Source of the DNA: Pseudomonas sp. URMO17WK12:I2
GTDB lineage: Bacteria; Pseudomonadota; Gammaproteobacteria; Pseudomonadales; Pseudomonadaceae
Assembly (NCBI RefSeq): GCF_003253735.1
Contig: NZ_QKYW01000007.1
Location: forward strand, 164,387-228,386
DNA length: 64,000 bases
Reading direction: 5' to 3'
Shown here: positions 1 to 8,293 of the stretch, in pieces
Layout of the letters: each line of letters opens with the position of its first letter
Position numbering within the stretch: the first letter of the stretch is position 1
Translations under genes and position numbers: made by a program
The notes under the pieces: model-generated
Databases searched by the model: none
Seen by the model: only the letters and a program-made list of their open reading frames with translations
Told to the model about the DNA's origin: nothing

Positions 1-2
1 TG

Positions 3-122
3 CGCGAATACGCTCTCAACTGGCTGTTCGAACTGGGCCTGGAGCCCGCGCCGGACAAGCTGCCCCTGGATACGCGCGGCATTCCCAAGGACATTCTGCG
101 ACGCCTGACCAAAAGCGCCTGA
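3..122 (+). CDS. C-terminal fragment of an unidentified protein
   Basis: The window opens inside an open frame that encodes 39 residues and ends in TGA at 120-122. The visible tail includes ALNWLFELGLEP, then PLDTRGIPKDILRRL. The codon use is GC-rich and looks like real coding. The ALNWL...DT pattern faintly resembles the end of DUF4272-type proteins, but this is from memory and weak. The stop codon overlaps the first bases of the palindromic repeat that follows. Confidence 0.6.
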   Translation, partial: REYALNWLFELGLEPAPDKLPLDTRGIPKDILRRLTKSA

Positions 123-262
123 GACCCTGCCTACGATCTGCTGCGCGTCGCCCCTGCTGCGTTAAAAACAACCTCGGAATGCTCATTTACAGCTGTAAAC
201 TCCGCTTCCTCGCTTGTTTTTGCCTTGCAGGGCTCTAGCTCGCGAGCTCGTAAACAGGCTCG
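121..262 (+). repeat. structured palindromic repeat, copy 1 of 5
   Basis: Imperfect inverted arms (GAGACCCTGCCTACGA at the left, TCGTAAACAGGCTC at the right) enclose a core with GCTGCGTTAAAAACA, TGCTCATTTACA and TAAACTCCGC. The same core occurs at 3613-3773 (inverted), 16751-16906, 17458-17687 and 31172-31323. It begins at the stop codon of the upstream gene. It explains most of the gap before xpt; 263-381 holds only the xpt leader. Confidence 0.75.
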
Positions 263-381
263 GAGCGCTGCGTTTGTACCTGCAATGGATGAGCGGAGCG
301 CTGCGCGTGCGGTTTCGCTACAAATGATCGGCATTTTGAGCGAAAATCCGCCGCTTTGCTCTTGAGCCCAGAGGATCGATC

Positions 382-954
382 GTGGAGTCGTTGAAACAGA
401 AGATATGCAGTGAAGGTACCGTCCTCTCCGAGCAGGTGCTCAAGGTCGACGCCTTTCTGAATCACCAGATCGACCCACAGTTGATGAAGGAGATCGGCCA
501 CGAGTTCGCCGAGCGGTTCAAAGGTCAGGGCATCACCAAGATCGTCACCATCGAGGCTTCGGGCATCGCCCCGGCCGTCATGGCGGGCCTGGAATTGGGC
601 GTGCCGGTGATCTTCGCCCGCAAGTACCAGTCGCTGACCCTCACCGACAACCTGTATATCTCCAAGGTGTTCTCGTTCACCAAGCAGACCGAGAGCACCC
701 TGGCGATCTCCTCCAAGCACCTGAATGCCGATGACCACGTGCTGCTGGTCGATGACTTCCTGGCCAACGGCCACGCCGCCAAGGCATTGATCGATCTGGT
801 CGGCCAGGCCGGCGCCAGCATTGCCGGTATCGGCGTGGTGATCGAGAAGTCGTTCCAGAGCGGCCGCGCTGCGCTGGACGCCGAGGGTTATCGCATCGAA
901 TCCCTGGCGCGTATCCAGTCCCTGGCAGGCGGCAAGGTTACCTTCCTCGAGTAG
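382..954 (+). CDS. xpt: xanthine phosphoribosyltransferase
   Basis: Purine salvage enzyme of the cytoplasm that joins xanthine to PRPP to give XMP. The 190-residue product has the usual length for bacterial Xpt. The PRPP-binding loop is seen as HVLLVDDFLANG at about residues 118-129, and the N-terminal ESLKQKI...GTVLSEQVLKVDAFLNHQIDP matches the family start. I chose the GTG at 382 because AGAGGA lies seven bases upstream. No purine riboswitch was seen in the leader. The last 17 bases overlap the end of the convergent CoA-transferase gene, with no terminator between them. Confidence 0.95.
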   Translation: MESLKQKICSEGTVLSEQVLKVDAFLNHQIDPQLMKEIGHEFAERFKGQGITKIVTIEASGIAPAVMAGLELGVPVIFARKYQSLTLTDNLYISKVFSFTKQTESTLAISSKHLNADDHVLLVDDFLANGHAAKALIDLVGQAGASIAGIGVVIEKSFQSGRAALDAEGYRIESLARIQSLAGGKVTFLE

Positions 955-3070
955 CCTGCAGCCCGGCCAGCAGCAGCCGCTGGTACAGCTCCTCGCGCAG
1001 ACCGTCGGGCCGTTCCAGGCCCATGCGCTGCAGGGCGGCAGGAAACGCCTCGGCAGGCGGTGCATCGATCGCCGCCTTGCCCAGTTCCAGCACCTCGCTC
1101 AGGCGGAACTTGCCCTTTAGCCAGGTCAGTGCCCGCAACAGCGCCTGCTCCTCGTCGGTAAAATCGCTGCCCAGCGGGTACTCGGCAAACATCGTCCGAT
1201 GCCCCCCGGCAATCTGCTCCAGGCGTTCGGGGGTGTTGTCGGTGTAGCGCGCATCGAGGTGAAAATCCTTGGGCAGCTTGCCGGCGTCGATAGCCTGTTG
1301 CATCAGCTCTTTCTGGAAGCGTGAATCGGCGACCGCGAGCAGCGCCTCGACCACCTGGGAGTCGGTCTTGCCGCGCAGGTCGGCGATGCCGTATTCGGTG
1401 ATCACCACGTCACGCAGGTGACGAGGAATGGTCACGTGGCCGTATTCCCAGACGATGTTGGAACTGACCTCGCCCGCCGATTCGCGCCAGCTGCGCAGCA
1501 GCAGGATCGACCGGGCACCGGGTAGCGCATGCCCCTGGGCGACGAAGTTGTACTGCCCGCCCACGCCGCTGAGCACCCGCCCATCTTCCAGCTGGTCGGC
1601 CACCGCCGCGCCGAGCAGGGTGACGGTGAACGCGCTGTTGATGAACCGCGCATCGACGCGCTGCAGGCGCTTGAGCTCTTCCTGGCCATACAGCTCGTTG
1701 ATGAAACCGATACCGGTCATGCCAAAGCGACTGCGCTGCTCTGGGGTCATGGCGTTGAGGCGCCGGTAGAACGACTGCGGGCCGAGAAAGAAGCCGCCGT
1801 GCACCACCACGCCATGGGCGGCAGGCGTCAGGTAGTCGCCCAGGGCCGCCTGACTGAGCGGATCGGACAGGTCGGTCGAGCACTGCTGGTCGGTCGGCAG
1901 CAGCAGGTTCTCGCCCTGCATCTTGAGGTTGGCGTCGAGCAGCCCGCCCTCCTGCATCCAGGCCAGTGCGGCTTCATCCAGGCGCGCGGGCAGGCCGGCG
2001 TCGAGCATTGCCTGCACGCTGCGCGGCTGGCCGCTGGCTTCCAGTGCACCCGCGCTGGCCAGGCGCTGCACGCGCACGTCCGGGTAGACGACGCGGCGAA
2101 TCACCCCTGCCTCGGCAAGATCCAGCAGGCCATTGACGAACATCTCGCTGCAGCCGTACAGCCCCTTCTGAAAAGCCCCCACATCACCGAGCACGCTACT
2201 CAGCGGATGAACGCGGCCGTTCTGCAGATCATCCAGCACCGTGCGATACGCCGGATTGTTCGCGTGGCGCTGCAACAGGGCGGCGCTGACCGCATCGCCC
2301 ATCGCACCGATGCCGATCTGCAAACTGCCGCCATCGCGCACCAGGGTGCTGGCATGCAGGCCGATGCAGTGATCCTGCACCGTGACCGGCATGTTCGGCG
2401 TGGAAAACAACGTGGTGGCTTCGGGCTCCTGCAGCTGGATATCGAAGACATCCCGGGCCAGCTCGGCGTCGCCGGCCATATACGGCAGCTCCTCGTGCAC
2501 CTGGGCCACGCAGAGGATGGTCTCGCCGCGAGCGCGCCGCTCCTGCAGCATCGGCAGCAGGTCGAGGGTGATGTCCGGGTTGCAACTGAGGCTGAAATGC
2601 TGGGGCCGCGCGGCGTCGACCGCGACCAACTGGGCCACCACGTTGACGCCCTTGGCGTTCAGGTCGCGAGCAGCATGGCTGTAGTTGCTGCTGGTGTAGT
2701 CCTGCTGGGTCGGTGCACTGTCGAGCAGGCTGCCGGGCTGCAGAAAGAACTGCTCGATACGCACATTGGCCGGCAATTGATCGGCCTGCAGGTCGGCAAG
2801 AAAATCCAGCTCGGGATAGTCGCCGTAGATACGTTCGACGAAAGGCTCGAGAAAGCGCCGCTGCAATTCCTGACCAGCTTGCGGCCGTCCCAGGCACAGC
2901 GCCGTATAGATGGTCAGTTGCCGCTCGGGCAGCCCGCGCAACCGCGCATACAGCGCGTTGACCCAACGATTGGGCTTGCCCAGACCAAGTGGCAGACCGA
3001 GATGAATCGGCCCATCGATTGTTTCCAGCACATGGTCGACAGCTTGCTCGAGGGTACGGGATTGGGGCAT
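938..3070 (-). CDS. acetyl-CoA hydrolase/CoA-transferase family protein
   Basis: Predicted cytoplasmic CoA-transferase or acyl-CoA hydrolase of 710 residues, longer than the roughly 500-residue ScpC/Cat1 type because of an N-terminal extension. The C-terminal third carries the family signature: GGQYNFV, RSWRESAGEVSSNIV, then VVITEYGIADLRGKT. The frame stays open up to 3160, but I chose the ATG at 3070 because GGAG sits six bases upstream and the protein then starts MPQSRTLEQAVDH. The substrate cannot be read from the sequence; short acyl-CoAs such as acetyl- or succinyl-CoA are family guesses. The gene is convergent with xpt, and its 3' end overlaps that gene by 17 bases. Confidence 0.85.
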   Translation of the reverse strand: MPQSRTLEQAVDHVLETIDGPIHLGLPLGLGKPNRWVNALYARLRGLPERQLTIYTALCLGRPQAGQELQRRFLEPFVERIYGDYPELDFLADLQADQLPANVRIEQFFLQPGSLLDSAPTQQDYTSSNYSHAARDLNAKGVNVVAQLVAVDAARPQHFSLSCNPDITLDLLPMLQERRARGETILCVAQVHEELPYMAGDAELARDVFDIQLQEPEATTLFSTPNMPVTVQDHCIGLHASTLVRDGGSLQIGIGAMGDAVSAALLQRHANNPAYRTVLDDLQNGRVHPLSSVLGDVGAFQKGLYGCSEMFVNGLLDLAEAGVIRRVVYPDVRVQRLASAGALEASGQPRSVQAMLDAGLPARLDEAALAWMQEGGLLDANLKMQGENLLLPTDQQCSTDLSDPLSQAALGDYLTPAAHGVVVHGGFFLGPQSFYRRLNAMTPEQRSRFGMTGIGFINELYGQEELKRLQRVDARFINSAFTVTLLGAAVADQLEDGRVLSGVGGQYNFVAQGHALPGARSILLLRSWRESAGEVSSNIVWEYGHVTIPRHLRDVVITEYGIADLRGKTDSQVVEALLAVADSRFQKELMQQAIDAGKLPKDFHLDARYTDNTPERLEQIAGGHRTMFAEYPLGSDFTDEEQALLRALTWLKGKFRLSEVLELGKAAIDAPPAEAFPAALQRMGLERPDGLREELYQRLLLAGLQATRGR

Positions 3071-3158
3071 GCGGTTCTCCAGGCCAACGGTCGGGATCGT
3101 CTGCGTTGGACTCCCCCGCTGCGCCTTTTGCTGCATGTTGTCATCACCCTGAAACAAC

Positions 3159-3180
3159 AAAGCCGCCTCTCGGCGGCTTT
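3159..3180 (-). terminator. rho-independent terminator of cycB
   Basis: A 9-bp perfect stem (AAAGCCGCC / GGCGGCTTT) with a TCTC loop lies 23 bases after the cycB stop. On the minus strand the stem is followed by TTGTTGTTTC. Confidence 0.85.
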
Positions 3181-3202
3181 GGCGGGCATACGGAACGCTG
3201 TT

Positions 3203-3607
3203 CTACAGGCCGGACATCTTCTGGATGGCAGCACGCAATTCGTCGTCCGAGCAATCCCCGCAGGTGCCCTTGGGCGGCATGGCGTTGATGCCGTTGATCG
3301 CCGCAGCGAGGATGCCGTCCAGACCGCCCTGATGGTCGGCACGTTCCTTCCAGGCCGCCGTGTCGCCGATCTTCGGCGCGCCCAGGAGGCCGCTGGTGTG
3401 GCAGGCCGTGCAATGCCTGGCAATGATGTCGTCGGCACTACGGGCGGCACCGGCGGCGGCGGTCGCCACGGTTTCGACCCCCTTGCATTCCTGCCCGGCG
3501 ATGCACACCTGGCCGACGGGCTTGATCCGCTCGGCAATCGCTTCGTCGGTATTCGCATGGGCCGTCACGGCCCACAGCGCCAGGGCGATGGCCGGCGCTA
3601 CCAGCAT
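3203..3607 (-). CDS. cycB: cytochrome c5 (periplasmic c-type cytochrome)
   Basis: Exported monohaem cytochrome, 134 residues. An N-terminal hydrophobic segment (MLVAPAIALALWAVTAHA) looks like a signal peptide, followed by a mature domain with the haem site CTACH and a later axial-ligand region INAMPPKG. The extra pair CGDC near the end is typical of c5 proteins. The gene sits next to pauR, as in P. aeruginosa (from memory). The start is odd: the ATG at 3607 lies only 5 bases from the end of a palindromic repeat, the ribosome-binding site is weak (AGAAG), and the signal peptide lacks the usual basic residues. The original start may have been displaced by the repeat. Confidence 0.85.
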   Translation of the reverse strand: MLVAPAIALALWAVTAHANTDEAIAERIKPVGQVCIAGQECKGVETVATAAAGAARSADDIIARHCTACHTSGLLGAPKIGDTAAWKERADHQGGLDGILAAAINGINAMPPKGTCGDCSDDELRAAIQKMSGL

Positions 3608-3612
3608 GCTTC

Positions 3613-3773
3613 TAGCAGGCCGCTGAAAAACGTCAGCGAGGCCGCCGGAGCGAGGCCGATGGCGGCCCCGCAAAAACAGCCGAAAAAGCGGAGTGTACGA
3701 GTTGTACATGAGCATTTTGAGGCTGTTTTTAACGATGCGCCGGCAACGTAGGTAGTTTTTCGACGGCCTGCTA
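3613..3773 (-). repeat. structured palindromic repeat, copy 2 (inverted)
   Basis: The arms TAGCAGGCCGCTGAAAAAC (3613-3631) and GTTTTTCGACGGCCTGCTA (3755-3773) pair at 17 of 19 positions. Read on the minus strand, the core contains CGTTAAAAACAGCCTC, TGCTCATGTACA and ACACTCCGC, matching the other copies. The element fills the 5' side of cycB. The remaining 3774-3923 has no gene; a TATACT on the minus strand near 3845 could be a -10 for cycB, but no good -35 is present. Confidence 0.8.
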
Positions 3774-3923
3774 ATTGGGTTCACTCAGATTGCCCTCATG
3801 GATGACTAATCACGCTCGCGGCCACGGTTTCGCAAGCCGGCAAAGTATACCGACTGGCCCGGGTGGCGGGATGCGTGACCCCATGACGCAGATCAACGAC
3901 GACGCAGATTGCCTGGCGTGAAC

Positions 3924-4472
3924 CTAGAAGTTGGCGGGCGTGGTGGCACTGATCAACCGCGCCGGCTGATCGAACGGATTGCGGAAGCGGTGCGGCCGAC
4001 TGCTCTCGAAGTAATAGCTGTCGCCGCTCTCGAGGATGAACACCTCGTCACCGACGGTCAGCTCCAGGCGTCCTTCCACCAGCATGCCGGTCTCCTCGCC
4101 CTCGTGGGCATACATCTCCAGGCCGGTGTCGCTATGCGGCGGGTAGGTTTCGTCGAGAAAGGAAATGGCCCGGCTGGGGTGCGCCTTGCCGATCAGCTTC
4201 ATGGTGATCGCACCGCTGTGGATATCGGTGAGCTCGCTGGCGCGGTAAACCACCTGCACCTGGTTATCCTGCTCGGCTTCCAGGGAGAAGAACTCCACCA
4301 GCGACATGGGAATGCCCGCCAGTACCTTCTTCAACGAGCTGATCGACGGGCTCACGCTGTTCTTCTCGATCATCGAGATGGTGCTGTTGGTAACCCCCGC
4401 CCGTTTGGCGAGTTCACGCTGGGAGAGCCCTTTTTGCTTGCGGATCGATTGCAGGCGAAGACCGACGTCCAA
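3924..4472 (-). CDS. pauR: XRE-type regulator with cupin domain, PauR
   Basis: DNA-binding repressor of polyamine catabolism in P. aeruginosa (established there). The 182-residue product begins with an XRE helix-turn-helix (LRLQSIRKQKGLSQRELAKRAGVTN split over residues 5-29, then STISMIEKN) and ends with a cupin domain around residues 105-180 (GEETGMLVEGRLEL...GDSYYFESSRPHRFRN) that would sense a small ligand. Its place between cycB and dadX, with a PauB-like oxidase and PauC 5-12 kb away, matches the P. aeruginosa order and supports the name. The ATG at 4472 starts the HTH directly. A possible operator lies 50 bases upstream. Confidence 0.88.
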   Translation of the reverse strand: MDVGLRLQSIRKQKGLSQRELAKRAGVTNSTISMIEKNSVSPSISSLKKVLAGIPMSLVEFFSLEAEQDNQVQVVYRASELTDIHSGAITMKLIGKAHPSRAISFLDETYPPHSDTGLEMYAHEGEETGMLVEGRLELTVGDEVFILESGDSYYFESSRPHRFRNPFDQPARLISATTPANF

Positions 4473-4521
4473 TGTTGGATACCCCCAGGGAAGCCATGAA
4501 AAGTAGTCGTATCATGGCGAC

Positions 4522-4552
4522 AGTGTTCAGTATTTACAACAGTCCGAACACT
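4522..4552. promoter_or_regulatory. inverted repeat upstream of pauR, possible operator
   Basis: AGTGTTC (4522-4528) and GAACACT (4546-4552) form a perfect 7-bp inverted repeat across a 17-base AT-richer spacer. It sits 50-80 bases before the pauR start, where autoregulation by an XRE protein would be expected. The binding protein is a guess. Confidence 0.4.
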
Positions 4553-4640
4553 TGGGGTCGTTTCCCGCGCAGAAGCTGTTGATGATCTTTGTGAGCCGCA
4601 CGGGCGGCTACAAAACAAAAGAGGACATCGGTGCTTTACC

Positions 4641-4690
4641 TGTGGGAACGGGCATGCCGCGATTTTTCGCGGGCATGGCCCGCTCCCACA
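4641..4690. repeat. GTGGGA(G/A)CGGGC palindrome
   Basis: A long palindrome runs from TGTGGGAACGGGCATGCCGCGA to TCGCGGGCATGGCCCGCTCCCACA. It is one member of a Pseudomonas-type REP-like family also seen at 5904-5952, 29382-29431 and 38694-38754. It occupies the pauR-dadX gap. dadX reads toward it, so it may act as a terminator or stabiliser. Confidence 0.8.
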
Positions 4691-4768
4691 AATACCCCGC
4701 CGATGGCCGCTTACGCTACTTAGGCTGCCAAATCGACGAACATGGGCTGAGCGGTCATGAACAGCTTC

Positions 4769-5842
4769 TCAAGCTTCGCTGTAGATCAGCGGTACGCGCC
4801 GAACATTGCAGAACAGCTGATAGGGAATGGTGCCGGCGGCCACGGCGACATCGCTGGCCAGCACGCCGCGCCCCCAGAACTCGACGCGGCTGCCCAGGCC
4901 GGCGCCCGGCAGATCACTGAGGTCGACGGTGAGCATGTCCATGGAAACACGGCCGATGATGCGCGACGCCTGGCCGTCGATCAGCACCGGCGTGCCGGTC
5001 GGCGCATGGCGCGGGTAGCCGTCGGCATAGCCCATGGCGACCACGCCGACCCGTGTGGGGCGCTCGCTGACGAAGCGCGCGCCGTAGCCGACCGGCTCGC
5101 CGGCCGGCAGATCACGCACGCTGATGACCCTGGACTCCAGGGTCATTACCGGCTGCAGCCGCGCAGCGACTTCCTGGGCCTGCTCGAACGGCGTGGCGCC
5201 ATAGAGCATGATGCCGGGGCGTGACCAGTCGCTGGGGATGTTCGGCCAGCCCAGCAGGGCCGGTGAATTGCGCAGGCTGACCTCGGCGGCCAGGCCTTCG
5301 CGGGCCTGCTGGAACACCGCCAGTTGTTCGTCGCTGCGGCTGCTGTCGAGTTCGTCGGCCCGGGAGAAGTGGCTCATCAGCACGATCTTCGCCACCTTGC
5401 CGCTGGCCAGCAGGCGCCGATAGGCCGCCTGATAATCAGCCGGGTGGAAACCGACCCGGTGCATGCCGCTATCCAGCTTGAGCCAGACGTTCAGCGGACG
5501 CTTGAGCGCTGCCTGCTCGATGGCTTCGAGCTGCCACCCGGCGTGTACCACGCTCCACAGGTCATGCTGCTCGATCAGCGCCAGCTCGCTGGCCTCGAAG
5601 AAACCCTCGAGCAGCAGGATCGGCCCACTGATGCCGGCCGCACGCAGCTGCAGCGCCTCTTCGATACAGGCCACCGCGAAACCGTCGGCAGTCTCCTCCA
5701 GCGCCTGGGCACAACGCACTGCGCCATGCCCGTAGGCATCGGCCTTGACCACCGCCAGCGCCCGGGCGCCAGCCAGTTCACGGGCCAGTTGGTAGTTGTG
5801 ACGCAGGGCTTGCAGATCGATCAGGGCACGGGCGGGACGCAT
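4769..5842 (-). CDS. dadX: catabolic alanine racemase
   Basis: PLP enzyme that interconverts L- and D-alanine. In the dad locus it feeds D-alanine to DadA. The protein has 357 residues, the normal length. The catalytic PLP lysine is Lys33 in VVKADAYGHG, and the second catalytic base is Tyr253 in GYGARF. The C-terminal beta domain ends VRRVPLIYSEA. The ATG at 5842 follows a purine-rich leader (CCGCCCTTCGAGATAACC). It is transcribed in the same direction as ridA and dadA but 179 bases downstream of ridA, with a strong palindrome between, so its expression may be partly uncoupled. The alr/dadX distinction rests on context. Confidence 0.95.
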   Translation of the reverse strand: MRPARALIDLQALRHNYQLARELAGARALAVVKADAYGHGAVRCAQALEETADGFAVACIEEALQLRAAGISGPILLLEGFFEASELALIEQHDLWSVVHAGWQLEAIEQAALKRPLNVWLKLDSGMHRVGFHPADYQAAYRRLLASGKVAKIVLMSHFSRADELDSSRSDEQLAVFQQAREGLAAEVSLRNSPALLGWPNIPSDWSRPGIMLYGATPFEQAQEVAARLQPVMTLESRVISVRDLPAGEPVGYGARFVSERPTRVGVVAMGYADGYPRHAPTGTPVLIDGQASRIIGRVSMDMLTVDLSDLPGAGLGSRVEFWGRGVLASDVAVAAGTIPYQLFCNVRRVPLIYSEA

Positions 5843-5903
5843 GGTTATCTCGAAGGGCGGAAGAAGACATACAACAGCTGAGGCGCTAGACAGAGTTCTA
5901 TCA

Positions 5904-5952
5904 GTGGGAGCGGGCCATGCCCGCGATTTTCGCGGGCATGGCCCGCTCCCAC
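5904..5952. repeat. 23-bp perfect REP-like hairpin
   Basis: GTGGGAGCGGGCCATGCCCG plus CGA pairs perfectly with its inverted copy across a 3-base TTT loop, giving a 23-bp stem. It is the best-preserved member of the palindrome family in this window and lies between ridA and dadX. Confidence 0.85.
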
Positions 5953-6021
5953 AAAAGCGAACCGAGTTACGCTCACGCCTTGATGACAGCCGGACAATCT
6001 CAGAGGGTCGCTAGCTAACCA

Positions 6022-6372
6022 TTAAGGCAGCGCAGCGATCACCGTCATTTCCACCAGCACATCCGGCGAATACAGCTTGGCCTCGACACAGGCGCGGGCG
6101 GGTGAATGGCCAGCCGGTACCCAGGCGTCCCAGACCTTGTTCAGGCCCTCGCGATCATCGATGTTCTTGAGGAAGATGGTGATCGACAAGATGCGCGTCT
6201 TGTCGGTACCCGCTTCGGCCAGGAAGGCATCGATGCTGTCCAGGGTCGCTTTGGTCTGCGCCTCGATGCCTTCGCTGTGGTTTTCATCCAACTGGCCGGC
6301 CAGGTAGACGGTGCCGTTGTGAATGACGATTTCGCTCAGGCGCGGCTCAGTTCGCAGGCGCTGTATGGACAT
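6022..6372 (-). CDS. RidA family enamine/imine deaminase
   Basis: Small (116-residue) YjgF/RidA protein that hydrolyses reactive enamines and imines to 2-oxo acids and ammonia. Here it probably clears the imine released by DadA. The family core is clear: HNGTVYLAGQ, ...TKATLDSIDAFLAEAG, and the substrate-binding arginine in PARACVEAKL. The gene starts inside the 3' end of dadA (26-base overlap, 6347-6372), so the two are almost certainly translated together. The same dadA-ridA-dadX order is known from P. aeruginosa. Confidence 0.93.
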   Translation of the reverse strand: MSIQRLRTEPRLSEIVIHNGTVYLAGQLDENHSEGIEAQTKATLDSIDAFLAEAGTDKTRILSITIFLKNIDDREGLNKVWDAWVPAGHSPARACVEAKLYSPDVLVEMTVIAALP

Positions 6373-7645
6373 GGTTGTTCAACTCCTTGGGGCTACCGTA
6401 ACGGGAAATATCCAGGCCTTCGCTGCTGATCTGCGGGCGCTTCTTGGCGATCAGGTCGGCCAGCAGGCGACCGGAGCCGCAGGCCATGGTCCAGCCTAGG
6501 GTACCGTGTCCGGTGTTCAGAAACAGGTTTCGATAGGGGGTGGCACCAACGATCGGCGTGCCATCCGGGGTGGCCGGGCGCAGGCCGGTCCAGAAGTCGG
6601 CCTGGCGCAGGTCACCGCCCTGGGGATACAGGTCGCCGACGATCATCTCCAGGGTCTCGCGACGGCGCGGGTTGAGGCTCAGGTCGAAGCCGGCGATCTC
6701 GGCCATACCACCGACGCGGATGCGCTGATCGAAACGGGTGATGGCGACCTTGTAGGTCTCGTCGAGAATGGTCGAGGTCGGCGCCATGTCCGGGTTGGTG
6801 ATCGGCACCGTCAGCGAATACCCCTTGAGCGGATACACCGGCGCGCGGATACCCAGCGGTTTGAGCAATTGCGGGCTATAGCTACCAAGAGCCAGCACGT
6901 AGCGGTCGGCGGTTTCCAGCTTGCCGTCGATCCATACGCCGTTGACGCGGTCACCGGCAACGTCGAGGCGCTGGATGTTCTGCCCGAAGCGGAACTGCAC
7001 GCCCAGCGCGGCGGCCATCTCCGCCAGTTTACGGGTGAACAGCTGGCAGTCGCCGGTCTGGTCATTGGGCAGGCGCAGGGCACCGGCAAGCTTGTCGGTG
7101 ACGCTGGCCAGGGCCGGTTCTACCTTGGCGATGCCGGCGCGGTCGAGCAGCTCATAGGGCACGCCGGACTGCTCGAGTACCGAGATATCCTTGGCTGCGT
7201 TGTCCAGTTGCGCCTGGGTGCGGAACAGCTGGGTGGTGCCGAGCTGGCGCGCTTCATAGCCGATGCCGGTTTCCGCGCGCAATTCGTCGAGGCAATCACG
7301 GCTGTACTCGGACAGGCGCACCATGCGCTCCTTGTTCACCGCATAGCGGCTGGCGGTGCAGTTGCGCAGCATCTGCGCCATCCACAGGTACTGGTCGATA
7401 TCGCCGGTCATCTTGATCGCCAGCGGCGCATGCTTTTGCAGCAGCCACTTGATGGCCTTCAGCGGGATGCCCGGGGCCGCCCAGGGCGAGGCATAACCCG
7501 GCGACACCTGGCCGGCGTTGGCGAAGCTGGTCTCCATGGCCGGGCCGTCCTGGCGATCAACGACCACCACCTCGAAACCCTGACGTGCCAGGTAATACGC
7601 ACTGGCCGTACCGATCACACCGCTACCAAGCACCAGAACCCGCAT
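6347..7645 (-). CDS. dadA: D-amino acid dehydrogenase small subunit
   Basis: Membrane-associated FAD enzyme that oxidatively deaminates D-alanine to pyruvate and ammonia and feeds electrons to the respiratory chain. The product has 432 residues. The N-terminal dinucleotide fold is RVLVLGSGVIGTASAYYLAR, followed by VVVVDRQ and the FAD-contacting FANAGQVSPGYASPW. I took the ATG at 7645 because GAGGAG lies just upstream; the frame extends nine codons further without a better start. It is first in the dadA-ridA-dadX unit and diverges from lrp. Confidence 0.96.
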   Translation of the reverse strand: MRVLVLGSGVIGTASAYYLARQGFEVVVVDRQDGPAMETSFANAGQVSPGYASPWAAPGIPLKAIKWLLQKHAPLAIKMTGDIDQYLWMAQMLRNCTASRYAVNKERMVRLSEYSRDCLDELRAETGIGYEARQLGTTQLFRTQAQLDNAAKDISVLEQSGVPYELLDRAGIAKVEPALASVTDKLAGALRLPNDQTGDCQLFTRKLAEMAAALGVQFRFGQNIQRLDVAGDRVNGVWIDGKLETADRYVLALGSYSPQLLKPLGIRAPVYPLKGYSLTVPITNPDMAPTSTILDETYKVAITRFDQRIRVGGMAEIAGFDLSLNPRRRETLEMIVGDLYPQGGDLRQADFWTGLRPATPDGTPIVGATPYRNLFLNTGHGTLGWTMACGSGRLLADLIAKKRPQISSEGLDISRYGSPKELNNHVHTAPAN

Positions 7646-7702
7646 GTTGTTCTCCTCGCCGCGACGATGCACTGGCGTATTACGATTTGAGAAGTCGATG
7701 CG

Positions 7703-7740
7703 TACAGTATAGAAAGTGAATGACAGTGCTTTTCACTGTA
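7703..7740. promoter_or_regulatory. dadA-lrp divergent control region with inverted repeat
   Basis: Between the two start codons, AGTGAA (7715-7720) and TTCACT (7732-7737) form an inverted repeat. They are bracketed by ACAGT (7705-7708 side) and ACTGTATAC. The whole 156-base gap is AT-richer than its surroundings. Lrp (DadR) is known to activate dad genes with alanine in P. aeruginosa, so this is a plausible Lrp site; no footprint is implied. Confidence 0.45.
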
Positions 7741-7801
7741 TACACCCGTATATTCGAAGGGAATTCTGGCTTTAAGAGCTTTTCATGGAGGGGTGCCGAG
7801 C

Positions 7802-8290
7802 ATGCGTACGCAACATCAGAGCCGCCGCGAGCTGGACAAGATCGACCGCAACATCCTGCGCATCCTCCAGGAGGACGGGCGCATCTCCTTCACCGAGCTG
7901 GGCGAACGGGTCGGGCTGTCGACCACGCCGTGCACGGAACGGGTTCGCCGCCTGGAGCGCGAAGGCATCATCATGGGCTACCACGCCCGCCTCAACCCGC
8001 AGAATCTCAAGGCCAGCCTGCTGGTATTCGTGGAGATCAGTCTGGACTACAAGTCCGGCGACACCTTCGAGGACTTCCGCCGCGCCGTGCTCAAGCTGCC
8101 CCATGTGCTGGAGTGCCACCTGGTGTCCGGCGACTTCGACTACCTGGTGAAGGCACGCATCAACGAGATGGCCAGCTACCGCAAGCTGCTCGGCGACATC
8201 CTGCTCAAGCTGCCCCACGTGCGCGAGTCGAAGAGCTATATCGTGATGGAAGAAGTGAAGGAGAGCCTGGCGCTGCCGGTACCGGAGTAA
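7802..8290 (+). CDS. lrp: Lrp/AsnC family regulator of alanine catabolism
   Basis: Leucine-responsive-type regulator, 162 residues. An N-terminal winged HTH (LDKIDRNILRILQEDGRISF, then TELGERVGLSTTPCTERVRR) is followed by the RAM ligand-binding domain (about residues 65-155) with the conserved VSGDFDYLVK. In P. aeruginosa the equivalent protein (also called DadR) activates dadAX in response to L-alanine. I chose the ATG at 7802 because GGAGGGG lies eight bases upstream; a GTG at 7793 overlaps that site. The gene ends 3 bases before a MITE-like element. Confidence 0.95.
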   Translation: MRTQHQSRRELDKIDRNILRILQEDGRISFTELGERVGLSTTPCTERVRRLEREGIIMGYHARLNPQNLKASLLVFVEISLDYKSGDTFEDFRRAVLKLPHVLECHLVSGDFDYLVKARINEMASYRKLLGDILLKLPHVRESKSYIVMEEVKESLALPVPE

Positions 8291-8293
8291 TTC

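Noticed and set aside
1529..3751. A 740-codon plus-strand open frame over the CoA-transferase gene
   Set aside because: It is antisense to a well-supported family protein, has no conserved motif or ribosome-binding site, and arises from high GC in the third position.
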